From the NCBI RefSeq assembly GCF_018854015.1, contig NZ_JAAXYO010000107.1:1-64000 (forward strand): a DNA stretch of 64,000 bases. Direction: 5' to 3'. This document shows, piece after piece, positions 28,002-36,967 of the stretch; position 1 is the stretch's first letter; each line of letters begins with the position of its first letter. Below the pieces are notes generated by a model. That model ran no database searches, had not been told where the DNA came from, and saw only the letters and a program-made list of their open reading frames with translations. This stretch comes from Igneacidithiobacillus copahuensis. Its GTDB lineage: Bacteria; Pseudomonadota; Gammaproteobacteria; Acidithiobacillales; Acidithiobacillaceae. The translations under genes were made by a program, and so were the position numbers.

Positions 28002-28997
28002 TCAATCTTTCGTTGCCAGAATTTCCTGGATGACCGCTTTTGTGACGAGAACTGCGTTCTTCTCGGCCAGCTCTCCGGCGTAGAGATCGCCTTTTGCCCA
28101 AATGCTTTCCTCGGTTTCACCCGGTGGCGGAACATCAATATCAGAAATGCCACGAATGGACAAATAGTGATTCGCTAACCCAAACCGAGACAATGCCGCA
28201 ATGTCGCCCAAATCCTCCATCGCAGTATTCGTATAATGTCCTGTGCCCTGGGTGTATAGCTTAACAATTTTCTGCGCTATTTCCTGATCTTGCTTACCAA
28301 TCCAGAAATCATCGCCGGTAATCGTCGCGCCGACCAAGACCCGTGGTTGTTTTTGCAAGTGAAATTTATCATCCAATGAAATCGCCGCAGAATCATTCTC
28401 AAGTTTCACTGTTTGTGCTGCCTTTTCGGCGAGGGAGAGAAGCCGTGGATTGATCCGGTATGCCAAGTTCTCCATGCCATTTTGCGCGTAATTCGCGCAG
28501 TCTGTTGGATGCTCGAAATCTTTGGCATAATCGTTGCAGCCTGGCGGTGCCCACGCCAGGGCTTTCTTGTCGGAGAGATAGTGATGCCCGAAAGCCCAGG
28601 AAATCACCCAATCATTGATATAAACACTGCCAAGAGGAGAATCTGCCTGATCGACGCCTCCAGCGATACCACTGCGAACAAATATGGTCTTGCGCAAATC
28701 CAGCTGAGTGTCCTTGATTATGCTGGCCACAGATACCGCAGCGTTGATCTCTCCTTCGCCAGTTTCCGTAACACATACCCTATGGGTATCGCAAATCAGC
28801 GGCCGGATCAAACCGGTAATCATCATCTTCTTGACCTGATAAGACTTTTCCGTGCTCCAGGCGTGCCACTCCGGGGGAAAGGCAGTCAATACGATAACTT
28901 TCGGCGTGTACCGACTATCCACACTTGCGGATACCGGCGCCGAGAGCATCACGCTAGCGAGCGCACAAAACCCAACAACAACTCCTTTGATTTGCAT
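28002..28997 (-). CDS. Periplasmic NUP-family purine nucleoside phosphorylase-like protein
   Basis: A 331-residue protein with a clear signal peptide (hydrophobic residues 6-20, cleavage near VSASVDS). The mature part resembles the NUP/purine nucleoside permease family, a branch of the nucleoside phosphorylase fold: VIVLTAFPPEWHAW, VRSGIAGGVDQADSPLGSV, TGTGHYTNTAMEDLGD and RGISDIDVPP. It probably splits nucleosides to free bases in the periplasm, between the TonB receptors and the NCS1 permeases. Whether it uses phosphate or water cannot be judged from sequence. Confidence 0.82.
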   Translation of the reverse strand: MQIKGVVVGFCALASVMLSAPVSASVDSRYTPKVIVLTAFPPEWHAWSTEKSYQVKKMMITGLIRPLICDTHRVCVTETGEGEINAAVSVASIIKDTQLDLRKTIFVRSGIAGGVDQADSPLGSVYINDWVISWAFGHHYLSDKKALAWAPPGCNDYAKDFEHPTDCANYAQNGMENLAYRINPRLLSLAEKAAQTVKLENDSAAISLDDKFHLQKQPRVLVGATITGDDFWIGKQDQEIAQKIVKLYTQGTGHYTNTAMEDLGDIAALSRFGLANHYLSIRGISDIDVPPPGETEESIWAKGDLYAGELAEKNAVLVTKAVIQEILATKD

Positions 28998-29014
28998 TTA
29001 TTTATCCTTTCTCA

Positions 29015-30028
29015 TCAATGCTGATCCAAATAGGACATGAGATTCTGGAGCATATCCCGTTTTTTCTGTTCCTCTGCAAAAGAACCCTCAATCGCATTTA
29101 CCTGAACCTGGACAGCTTGCTCAAAGGACAGCCCCAAAGCCTCCCAGGTGGCGATAATATTTTCGGTGAGATACCCTCCAAAATACGCCGGGTCATCAGA
29201 GTTTATGGTCACTTTCAGGCCGGCATCCAACAGCCGACCGACATTGTGTTGTTGCAGACTACCGAAACCTCCCAATGAAACATTGGAAAATGGACACACG
29301 GTCAGTGGAATTTGCTCCTCGCGCAGACGCCGTAACAACTCCGGCGATTCGATAGCGCGCACTCCATGGTCGATGCGTTCTACAAAGAGCGTATCCAATG
29401 CGTCCGTAATATATTCTGGGGGCCCCTCCTCACCCGCATGCGCCACCCGATGCAAACCCAGTGCACGGGCAACTGCAAATGTTTCCTGAAATTTTCCCGG
29501 CGGATGATCTCGTTCGGCAGAATCCAGTCCTACACCGATGATCCCCCCGATTCTTTCCGCTTCCTCCAGTAGAGCAATTGTGCCCTCTGCCGGACGATCA
29601 CGCTCAAAACAGAGAATCAGACCCGATAGCACTCCCCACTCTCGCTCTGCTTCTTTCTGTGCAGCAGAGATTCCTGCCATAACGACTGTCAGTGGTACGC
29701 CATGCTCGAGATGTGTCTGTGGATCAAAAAACATTTCCGTGTACGCAATGTTTTCATCACGACAATGACGTAGGTAGGCAAGCGTCAACGAATAAAAGTC
29801 CTGCTCTTTTCGCAAGCATTGGGTAGCAAGATAATACAGGTTGAGAAAACTTTGCAGATCCGCAAAGCGATATGCCGCGCGAATAGCGTCCACATTCCTG
29901 TATGGTAGAGAGACACTGTTGTTCTCCGCCAAATTGAGCAACATCTCTGGCTCAAGCGTGCCTTCCAGATGAAGATGCAATTCCACTTTGGGCATTCCCG
30001 CCAATTTCTTCTTTTCTTGCGTATTCAT
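29015..30028 (-). CDS. add: Adenosine/adenine deaminase
   Basis: A 337-residue metal-dependent deaminase: VELHLHLEGT gives the first zinc His pair, HAGE (about residue 195) the catalytic His/Glu, and NSDDPAYFG the late metal Asp. The ATG at 30028 has a GGGAG site; an upstream in-frame ATG overlaps the previous gene. Bacterial members of this size act on adenosine or adenine; given periplasmic nucleoside cleavage, adenine to hypoxanthine is plausible. Confidence 0.9.
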   Translation of the reverse strand: MNTQEKKKLAGMPKVELHLHLEGTLEPEMLLNLAENNSVSLPYRNVDAIRAAYRFADLQSFLNLYYLATQCLRKEQDFYSLTLAYLRHCRDENIAYTEMFFDPQTHLEHGVPLTVVMAGISAAQKEAEREWGVLSGLILCFERDRPAEGTIALLEEAERIGGIIGVGLDSAERDHPPGKFQETFAVARALGLHRVAHAGEEGPPEYITDALDTLFVERIDHGVRAIESPELLRRLREEQIPLTVCPFSNVSLGGFGSLQQHNVGRLLDAGLKVTINSDDPAYFGGYLTENIIATWEALGLSFEQAVQVQVNAIEGSFAEEQKKRDMLQNLMSYLDQH

Positions 30029-30039
30029 GAAGCTCCCAA

Positions 30040-31278
30040 TCAATTTACTCTCATTCCTGCCAACCATGTTTCCTGGGGCCGCGTTTCCAGTTCTTCGGCC
30101 TCACCCTGGCAAAGATCACGAAACCATCCGTCAAGATCGGTGGGTTTTGGCTTCCCCGGCATCAGAACAAAATCCGCACGTTTCCCAGGCAGTAAATTAC
30201 CCGCCCGCGCGGCTCTACCCATCGCCATGGCTCCTGCGAAGGTCGCGCGATACAAGCCCTCGGCGGCGGATACTTCGACACCGGCACTGCCGTGAATGGA
30301 GAAAAACCGCTGCAACACATGCAGCATACTATGACTGGGACCGGCACCAATGTCTGACCCAAGAGCCCAGGGGATGTTGTACCTACGCAGTGTTTCCAGC
30401 GGCATCCTAGCGTTTCCTAAGGCCTCGTTACTGCTCGGACAATGTGCAACCCACGCACCGCGATCGGCAAGACAGGCCCATTCGGCGTCGGTCATCTCGA
30501 TACAATGCGCAAGGACACTCCTCTCTCCGAGCAATCCCGCCTGGTCATACACATCGGTGTAACTCTCCGCCGCTGGGAATAACTCCCTAACCCACCGCAC
30601 TTCTGCTCGGCTCTCGGCAAGGTGCGTTTGCACCAGAAGATTCTGTGCACGTGCGATTTTGCCAGCCACCTGTAGATCTTGCATGCGCATGTTGGGGGCA
30701 AAACGTGGCGTAACGGCATAGTGCTCAGTCACGACGCTCGCCAGCAATGCAGACATTTCCTCTGGCGCGTGTTGACTATGGCTCGTCAGGTACGCTGGGG
30801 CATTTACCGCCATCAACGCATTACCGATCACCCAGTCACCACGCATTTCTTGCAAGGCGATTTCCGTCGCGGCGCGATGCACGCTGGAAAAGCTCAGGCC
30901 CATGACCGTGCCAGCAGAAAGCATGTCAGAATAGAACGTTCGTGCCCGCTTCCGCGCCAGCTCTTCATCGGCAAACCGACCTTCCTCTGGCCAGATGTAT
31001 TCTTGCAGCCACTGTAAAAGCTCGCCGCTATAGGCCCCGCGTACGGCATGCTGCACCCAGTGGCAGTGCAGATCGGTGAAACCAGGCATCAGAACACCTT
31101 CGTGCTCGACAAGATCGGCGCCCGGGAATTCGGCCAGAACCGTGGCGGCGCTGCCACAAGCCACCACCAATCCATCGCGCACAGCACAGACTCCATCCAT
31201 CCAGTAGTCCCAAGAAGAGGGACCCCGCGGGTTAAGGATTGCCGCACGGTGCAACTTCACGGAGACTGCCATCATCAT
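30040..31278 (-). CDS. Guanine deaminase-like amidohydrolase
   Basis: A 412-residue amidohydrolase of the TrzN/guanine deaminase group. Metal and catalytic motifs: PGFTDLHCHWVQ, HLAESRAEVRWV, LAHCIEMTD, GSDIGAGPSHSM. It would deaminate guanine to xanthine and release ammonia. The ATG at 31278 overlaps the transporter stop as ATGA. Related enzymes deaminate triazines or other aminated rings, so a different heterocycle is possible, notably because an AtzD-like gene is in the same operon. Confidence 0.84.
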   Translation of the reverse strand: MMMAVSVKLHRAAILNPRGPSSWDYWMDGVCAVRDGLVVACGSAATVLAEFPGADLVEHEGVLMPGFTDLHCHWVQHAVRGAYSGELLQWLQEYIWPEEGRFADEELARKRARTFYSDMLSAGTVMGLSFSSVHRAATEIALQEMRGDWVIGNALMAVNAPAYLTSHSQHAPEEMSALLASVVTEHYAVTPRFAPNMRMQDLQVAGKIARAQNLLVQTHLAESRAEVRWVRELFPAAESYTDVYDQAGLLGERSVLAHCIEMTDAEWACLADRGAWVAHCPSSNEALGNARMPLETLRRYNIPWALGSDIGAGPSHSMLHVLQRFFSIHGSAGVEVSAAEGLYRATFAGAMAMGRAARAGNLLPGKRADFVLMPGKPKPTDLDGWFRDLCQGEAEELETRPQETWLAGMRVN

Positions 31279-32657
31279 TGATGCTCGGCAACGGTAGCTG
31301 CCACTTTTCCAAGGCGCTCCATCTCACCGTACTTGCATAGCAGTTGGTGCACCAGTTCCAAAGTGGCCCCCAAACCGAAACCCACAAGAGGAGAAAGATC
31401 GTTGTTTGCAAAAAGATATGCGCCCCATCCTTCCCACAAAGGATTGTTCGAAAACACAATCGTCAAGAGTATCCCCAGCAACAGGATCATCACCCGCCAG
31501 CGCGTCGACGCAGCCGGATTTTGCGGTACGGCAGCGTTCTGCCGGAACAACACAACGATGCACACAATTCCCGTCCAAGGGGCGGCGACGATGATCAAAA
31601 GATCAAGAAATGTCTGAAATGCGTCGAAGAAGGAAGGGGAAACAAATAGCACATAGAATGCCAGCAGGGTTGCCAAACCGGCATCAAGTACTGTCACCAT
31701 CTTGCGGTTGAGATCACGGCCCAGCGTAACCGCCAGACTGAATGCTGAACTGTAGGAGTTGAGGAAGTTGGATGCCAATAATCCGAGGATTGCAAAGCCG
31801 CAGAACGCCAAATAGAGGACCGGTGAGTCCATCCCCTTGGCGGCCAGGGTCAGGCCACCAGAGCTGAGATTCACCCCTCCGGAAAACGACAACACAATCG
31901 CTAGAGACAAGATCAATGCCCCACCCACGGCACCTCCCAGCGCGGGCCAGAAAAAGACTGCCGTACGGGCACTATTCCGTCCTAGATAGCGCGAATAATC
32001 GGAGGCAAACATTGTCCAGGATAGTGCCCCACCCATCAGCGCTAACGACAGTGCAGCGAAGGTTTGCAGCCAGGAGGTTTCAGGGCTTGCAAAGGAGCGG
32101 GACCATAGCAAGTCGAAGCCATGTAAGCGCCACAAGATATAAAACGCAAATACACCCATCACCAGCGACGCGAGACTCTGCACGCGAACAATAGCCGCGT
32201 AGCCGATCACCGGCACCGCAAAATTAGCGAGTACAGCAAACAAGATTGCCAACCCCAATGCCATTGGGCCGTGGGCAATTCGCAAATATTCGAGAACACT
32301 GCGCAAAACAAATATCACCAACACCAATACGACTGCCTGCCAGCCTACCTGCGAACACCAGTTGCTGACAGAAATCAGTCGATTGAACCTTTCTCCGAAT
32401 AGTTTGGAAGATATCGCCATGGTCGGAATTCCCCAGCGAAACCCCGGCAAACTGATGATTCCGACCGTGACAAAGAATAAGGAAGCAAGGAAAAGCACCC
32501 ACAAAAAATTGGCGCGTGGGAAAAGCGCAACGATGAGCGCACCCAATGGCAGCGTGGATGCCGTCATCGTGGCGGCCAACCAAATCAAGCCCACCCCGCG
32601 TGGCGAAGCTGTTCTTTCTGTATCCAGCGTGGGCGAGAGAGAGTGAACGTCTGCCAT
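31275..32657 (-). CDS. NCS1-family nucleobase permease 3
   Basis: A 460-residue 12-helix transporter of the NCS1 cytosine/purine permease group, with the charge-poor substrate-site segment WCSQVGWQAVVLV. The ATG at 32657 has GGAGGTTACCC upstream. It lies between tonB and the guanine deaminase gene, with which it is translationally coupled. Context favours purine bases, in contrast to the two permeases of the pyrimidine operon. Confidence 0.86.
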   Translation of the reverse strand: MADVHSLSPTLDTERTASPRGVGLIWLAATMTASTLPLGALIVALFPRANFLWVLFLASLFFVTVGIISLPGFRWGIPTMAISSKLFGERFNRLISVSNWCSQVGWQAVVLVLVIFVLRSVLEYLRIAHGPMALGLAILFAVLANFAVPVIGYAAIVRVQSLASLVMGVFAFYILWRLHGFDLLWSRSFASPETSWLQTFAALSLALMGGALSWTMFASDYSRYLGRNSARTAVFFWPALGGAVGGALILSLAIVLSFSGGVNLSSGGLTLAAKGMDSPVLYLAFCGFAILGLLASNFLNSYSSAFSLAVTLGRDLNRKMVTVLDAGLATLLAFYVLFVSPSFFDAFQTFLDLLIIVAAPWTGIVCIVVLFRQNAAVPQNPAASTRWRVMILLLGILLTIVFSNNPLWEGWGAYLFANNDLSPLVGFGLGATLELVHQLLCKYGEMERLGKVAATVAEHQ

Positions 32658-32675
32658 GGGTAACCTCCAAATTCC

Positions 32676-33437
32676 TTACGAGCTTGAGCCTGCCCCCACT
32701 TCGATGGGGATCTCGAACACCGTGTTCTGCTTGGGCATCTTCTGCAAAAATGCGGGGAAATTCCCACTCTTCACTGCCGCCACTGCCGCCCGGTTCACAG
32801 GCCCCAGCGGGCTCGGTTTGATGACTTTGGCCCAAAGCACCTGACCACTGGGCGAAACCTCAAATTCTACCGTTGCCGTGCCTGACAGTCCCATTGCACG
32901 CAACTCTGCCGGTACATGCAGCTGGTTTTGAATGATTGGACGCAACTCCGCGACGTATTGTCCCATTAGATCCGCCTTTTCCGCCGCTGACATTGGTGGT
33001 GGCGCGGGCGGCGGTGGTGGCGTCACCGGCTTGGGTACCGGAACCGGCTTGGGAGGTGGCGGCGCCACTTTCACCGGTGGAGCGGGTGGCGTCGGCACCG
33101 GTTTCGGTGGCACGACCATCTTCGGATGCGGTGTCGGTGGCGGTGGCGGTGAATGATGAATGACCGGTTTCGGAGGCATGGGCTTGGGCGGTGTTGGTTT
33201 CACTACCGGCTTCGGGACAACCTTCGGAGGCGGAGGTAGCGTCACCATCTGTACCGCAATGACATGCTTCTTGGGCGGTGGTACCACTTTTGTCTGATGC
33301 GTTTCGCCGTACCAGACGAGCGCACCGATCAGTGCCACTTCCAATATCACTCCAGCAACCAGGGCCGCCGCAAAACGTCGATTGCCCTGTTCCGGATCTG
33401 GTGGTAGGACCACAGTATTTAAGACTGCGCTAGCCAT
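32676..33437 (-). CDS. tonB: TonB energy-transducing protein
   Basis: A 253-residue TonB. A single N-terminal membrane anchor (residues about 23-42, AALVAGVILEVALIGALVW) is followed by a long Pro/Lys/Val-rich periplasmic spacer (residues 50-160) and a C-terminal TonB domain (LSGTATVEFEVSPSGQVLWAKV). The ATG at 33437 follows GGAGAG. It is in an operon with ExbB/ExbD and the purine genes, which suggests that it serves mainly the two island receptors. Confidence 0.95.
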   Translation of the reverse strand: MASAVLNTVVLPPDPEQGNRRFAAALVAGVILEVALIGALVWYGETHQTKVVPPPKKHVIAVQMVTLPPPPKVVPKPVVKPTPPKPMPPKPVIHHSPPPPPTPHPKMVVPPKPVPTPPAPPVKVAPPPPKPVPVPKPVTPPPPPAPPPMSAAEKADLMGQYVAELRPIIQNQLHVPAELRAMGLSGTATVEFEVSPSGQVLWAKVIKPSPLGPVNRAAVAAVKSGNFPAFLQKMPKQNTVFEIPIEVGAGSSS

Positions 33438-33474
33438 TTGTATAACTCTCCAGCCATTGGTTTGTGGTATCGGA

Positions 33475-33873
33475 TTAAGTCGCCTTGGTGGCGATGCCGA
33501 TCGCTGTGACCCCTGCCTTCTGACAGGCATCCATCACATGCACAAAGTCTTTGAACGGCACCAGCTTGTCAGCAGCGATGGTTACCTGGGTATGGGTTAC
33601 ATCGCCGTCAGTCGCGAGAAAACCCGTCAAGGCCTGCAAGTCCATTTTCTTACCTTTCACCTCTACCACACCATCCTTGAGAATATTCAGAACAAAATGG
33701 GGATGCGGAAGGACCTTCGCCTCGCTTGAACTCGGAAGCTGCAATTTGAGCCCCTTATCGGTGATCATCTGCAAGGTGATCATGATGAAAAACACCAGTA
33801 AGAAGAGCATCACATCAATCATCGGGATGATTTCTACCCGACCTTTTTTGCGTTGACGACGAACAGGTAGCAT
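33475..33873 (-). CDS. exbD: Biopolymer transport protein ExbD
   Basis: A 132-residue ExbD with one membrane helix near the N-terminus. The proton-channel Asp lies in IPMIDVMLFLLVFFIM, and a periplasmic domain follows. It works with ExbB to energise TonB. Gap of 12 bp to exbB and 37 bp to tonB. Confidence 0.95.
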   Translation of the reverse strand: MLPVRRQRKKGRVEIIPMIDVMLFLLVFFIMITLQMITDKGLKLQLPSSSEAKVLPHPHFVLNILKDGVVEVKGKKMDLQALTGFLATDGDVTHTQVTIAADKLVPFKDFVHVMDACQKAGVTAIGIATKAT

Positions 33874-33885
33874 GGGACACCCTCC

Positions 33886-34590
33886 TTACGCGTTTACCGC
33901 AACCTGGGTAGATTTCACATTTGGAGAGCTCGCCTCTGATTCTTCGAGCACAACTGGCGCACCATCGAGGCGGTTCATCAAGACCACCTTGAGCGACTCC
34001 AATTGGAAAATGGTTTTATCAATGGAGTTATTGAAGGCGTTGAAGCTGATCAGACCAATCATGGCAATCGCTAGACCCGAAGCCGTAGCGATCAAGGCAT
34101 CCGCCACGCCTCCCGTCACTGAGGTCGCGTCGTGACCAGGAGCGGCCAGGATACTGAATGCGTGAAACATTCCCAGAATCGTACCGAAAAGACCCAACAA
34201 CGGTGCGAGGGTCACGATCGTGTCCAGTACCCATAACCGCTTGTCCAGGCTTGGCGTAGTTAGGAAGATGGCTTCATCCAGTCGGTTGGCGAAGGCCTCG
34301 CCACGAGCACTGCCATAATGGTGGACCAGATTGAAGTGGCGCAGAGCCACGCCAATCAGCGACTCCTCAGGCAACCCCTTGGCCATCGCGGAGAGTTCTT
34401 CAAGATCCGGACGCCGGAGTTTACCGCGATTGGACACCAGCCACAGAATTTTCCTACCCTTGGCCATCGCGTTTCGCAAAAACCAGAAACGATCAATAAT
34501 CACTGCCAGTTCGATAGCAAGCAGAATCATCAACAGGTACAGAACCCCGTCAGAGTAGTTTGCTAAATGGACGATATATGCAAATGTCAT
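33886..34590 (-). CDS. exbB: MotA/TolQ/ExbB proton channel protein
   Basis: A 234-residue inner-membrane protein with three helices: one near residues 12-35 and a C-terminal pair around APLLGLFGTILGMFHAF and ASGLAIAMIGLISFNAF, which carry the channel Thr/Ser signature. It forms the ExbBD motor. It is the first gene of the 12-kb purine/TonB operon. Confidence 0.94.
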   Translation of the reverse strand: MTFAYIVHLANYSDGVLYLLMILLAIELAVIIDRFWFLRNAMAKGRKILWLVSNRGKLRRPDLEELSAMAKGLPEESLIGVALRHFNLVHHYGSARGEAFANRLDEAIFLTTPSLDKRLWVLDTIVTLAPLLGLFGTILGMFHAFSILAAPGHDATSVTGGVADALIATASGLAIAMIGLISFNAFNNSIDKTIFQLESLKVVLMNRLDGAPVVLEESEASSPNVKSTQVAVNA

Positions 34591-35080
34591 AATGTTGCCC
34601 TTCCCTAGTATCAGCAGGCCTCAGTGCCTAGAGTTACCGACACGCAATCAGCGTGCCAGAAATTTATCTGCAAGATGGAGGAAATTCGTCTCCTGAGCGC
34701 ACTAACATGGTGCATCGTTGCACCAAAAAATAGATCTCATTCAAATCTTGCTCTCATGCCCATGATACGAAATTAGCGTTGCAAGAAAAGCGCAATTTTT
34801 GTCCACCTCATTTGCATTTTACGCAACGCTGAGAATGCGGCATCGCACTGTCGGGGAGCAGTCGCTAGCGGTCTGGAAGAGGCAGGCGTCATCACCCTTC
34901 GCCTGATGACTCGTAAACAGGCTAGGCTTTGCGCGGGCGGGTGATGTCCAGCTTGAAAGTCAGGGCGCCCGCTGAGAGATCAGAACTCATAGGGAATAAG
35001 TGATGCAACCAGAATCACGCAGACCGGTATGTGCCGCAACCAAAGTGGGATGGAGACAAAATAGACTGTGGCTTGAGCTA
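34591..35080. promoter_or_regulatory. Control region upstream of the exbB-purine operon
   Basis: A 490-bp gap with no supported gene. It contains a perfect palindrome with arms GGTGCA/TGCACC at 34709-34724 and two LysR-like dyads, TTGC(N9)GCAA at 34779-34795 and TTGC(N7)GCAA at 34812-34826. These are the likely operator sites for a LysR protein of the island. The right part (34850-35080) shows nothing recognisable. Confidence 0.5.
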
Positions 35081-35995
35081 TTAGCGCAACCGCAGCCAGC
35101 CAATCCGATAGAAGATGAGGCCAGTAGTGACCTCTACCAGAATCAGGCCGCCGGTGATGAGGTAAAAGGCAGAATGGGAATCGGGGAGCGGACCGAGGTC
35201 CACGTTCATGGCGGCGGCACCGGGGATGAAGAGCGGGATGGTGGCGAGGATGATCAGGGCGGCCATGAATTTGAAGATGTTGTTGACGTTGTTGTTTACC
35301 ACATAGGTATAGGCGTTGAGCAAACTATTGATGGTCTCCTGCTCGGTATCGACCTGCTCCCGCGCCTGGCGCAGTTCGATGCGACTGTCTTCGTAATACT
35401 CCAGAAACTCTGCAGAGTCCTTGGGCAGCCAGGGACGCAGTTCCTCCAGAAGGTGCTCCAGCTGCAAGAGACCCAAATCGAGGTCCAGCAAACGGTCGTT
35501 CACTTCCAAAGCACTGTAAATGACATTGACGCGCTGGGCGCGGCGCAGCTCCTTCTCGATCTGCCCCAACTCCTGCCCAACATCGCGAGACATGCGCACG
35601 TAGCGGCGGGCGATTTCATGGATGATCTGAAGCACTAACTCCCAGCGCTTGCGCGGCGCGGCGGGGTTGAGCACATCTTCGAGAAAGCGTACGGGCTCCT
35701 GACTCAAGGTCACCAGATACCCTGGCACCAGCAGAATCGTCAGCGGCAACAGGTCGAAGGTACTGGAATGCGGGGCGTGATGGTGCGGGACGGTCAACTG
35801 GAGCGCGAGGAAGCCCTTCTCCCGCACAAAAGGGCGCGCAGGCTTGTCCTCCAGGCGCCGGAGCAGAAACGGCTCCGGCACGCCAAGACCATTGGCGGCC
35901 TGTTCCAGCTCGTCCTTGCTCGGGGCAAGCAACTGCAGCCAGTCGCGGGCGCGACCATTGCCGGTAAGAAAAGCGCCTTCTACCCGTTTCAGCAT
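35081..35995 (-). CDS. CorA-family divalent cation channel homologue, paralogue D (AMN)
   Basis: A 304-residue CorA-like protein: long alpha/beta cytoplasmic domain, then two C-terminal helices. The pore signature, normally GMN, reads AMN in IPGAAAMNVDLGP; helix 2 ends in a basic YRIGWLRLR tail. It is the last of four tandem paralogues and begins 12 bp after its neighbour. Family members carry Mg, Co, Ni or Zn. Loss of the Gly is expected to change selectivity or to make it a non-conducting subunit. Confidence 0.85.
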   Translation of the reverse strand: MLKRVEGAFLTGNGRARDWLQLLAPSKDELEQAANGLGVPEPFLLRRLEDKPARPFVREKGFLALQLTVPHHHAPHSSTFDLLPLTILLVPGYLVTLSQEPVRFLEDVLNPAAPRKRWELVLQIIHEIARRYVRMSRDVGQELGQIEKELRRAQRVNVIYSALEVNDRLLDLDLGLLQLEHLLEELRPWLPKDSAEFLEYYEDSRIELRQAREQVDTEQETINSLLNAYTYVVNNNVNNIFKFMAALIILATIPLFIPGAAAMNVDLGPLPDSHSAFYLITGGLILVEVTTGLIFYRIGWLRLR

Positions 35996-36007
35996 GCTCT
36001 GCGGCGC

Positions 36008-36967
36008 CTAGATATCGAAAAAACCATGACGGCGTCCCCACCACGCCATAAGCAGCGAGGCCCCAAAACCATAGGCGATCAGAAAATACCAGGTGAAATG
36101 CCAGTGTCCCAGGGGCAGATAGGTTTCCATGTGAAAGGGCATGATCAGGGCGATCGGGATCATCAGCAGCGCCAGCCACAGGGTCATGACCTTCATGACC
36201 GAGTGCGAGTTGTTCTGCACGATACCGGTGTAGCAATTGGTGACCGAGGTATAGCGCTCCCAGATCAGGGTAACGCCATCCTCCACCCGCCGCAATTCTG
36301 CCTGCAGCTCTTCGACGATGGGCAACAGGGGATCCGTTTCCTCCAGTTCCCACAACCAGGTACGCAAGGTATGTCCAACATCGCGCAATGACACCACGAG
36401 ATCACCCATGCTGCGATTGAGTTTGACGATTTCGCGCAACTCGCGGTTGGTCATCGACTTGCGCAGGTCGGCACGCAGCTCCTTCAGGCGCGCGACGATG
36501 CGTTGCGCGCCGAGATCATGGCTATGGATCACGACCAGCAGCAGGCGCAGCAATGCCTGCTCGCGGTTATCCGGGTCGCTCATCTCGATCAGCTCCCGGT
36601 AAAGGTTGTCCAGCCCTTCGCTGGGCGACACGACCCACAAGCCGCTGGGACCGATGATCACGCCCAGCACAGACTCCATCAAACGCTCTTCCCCGCGCTC
36701 GGTGTCCTGGAAATCGTAGACATAAGGCAGATGGAGATGCCAGACGCCGGTGCCCGCCTGTTCCAGACGTAGCCCCCCCAGACTCCCAGGCGTCACGACT
36801 GCGTCCGATGAGGCAAACCAGGCTGCTGGCAAACCCAGGGCTGCTGCATAACCACGCCATCCCTCCCGCTGGTCTACACCAATGACGAAAGCACCCGTTG
36901 CGGGGGCTGTCGCCGGCATGGCGGCAGGGCTGCGCCATCGGGTCCAGAGCCAGGGGTTCAGATCCAA
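36008..36967 (-). CDS. CorA-family divalent cation channel homologue, paralogue C (HME)
   Basis: A 319-residue CorA-like protein with two C-terminal helices. Where GMN should be it has HME (IMPFHMETYLPLG). The first 60 residues are poorly conserved, and the apparent start is a TTG at 36967 overlapping the preceding gene; ATG 17 codons later is an alternative. The sequence remains open and otherwise well formed, so this looks like divergence rather than decay. Confidence 0.82.
   Translation of the reverse strand: MDLNPWLWTRWRSPAAMPATAPATGAFVIGVDQREGWRGYAAALGLPAAWFASSDAVVTPGSLGGLRLEQAGTGVWHLHLPYVYDFQDTERGEERLMESVLGVIIGPSGLWVVSPSEGLDNLYRELIEMSDPDNREQALLRLLLVVIHSHDLGAQRIVARLKELRADLRKSMTNRELREIVKLNRSMGDLVVSLRDVGHTLRTWLWELEETDPLLPIVEELQAELRRVEDGVTLIWERYTSVTNCYTGIVQNNSHSVMKVMTLWLALLMIPIALIMPFHMETYLPLGHWHFTWYFLIAYGFGASLLMAWWGRRHGFFDI

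Noticed and set aside
32932..33163. Glycine/threonine-rich small open frames
   Set aside because: They are the reverse reading of the TonB proline-rich spacer.
35000..35638. 212-residue plus-strand open frame
   Set aside because: Antisense to the fourth CorA paralogue; no supporting motif.
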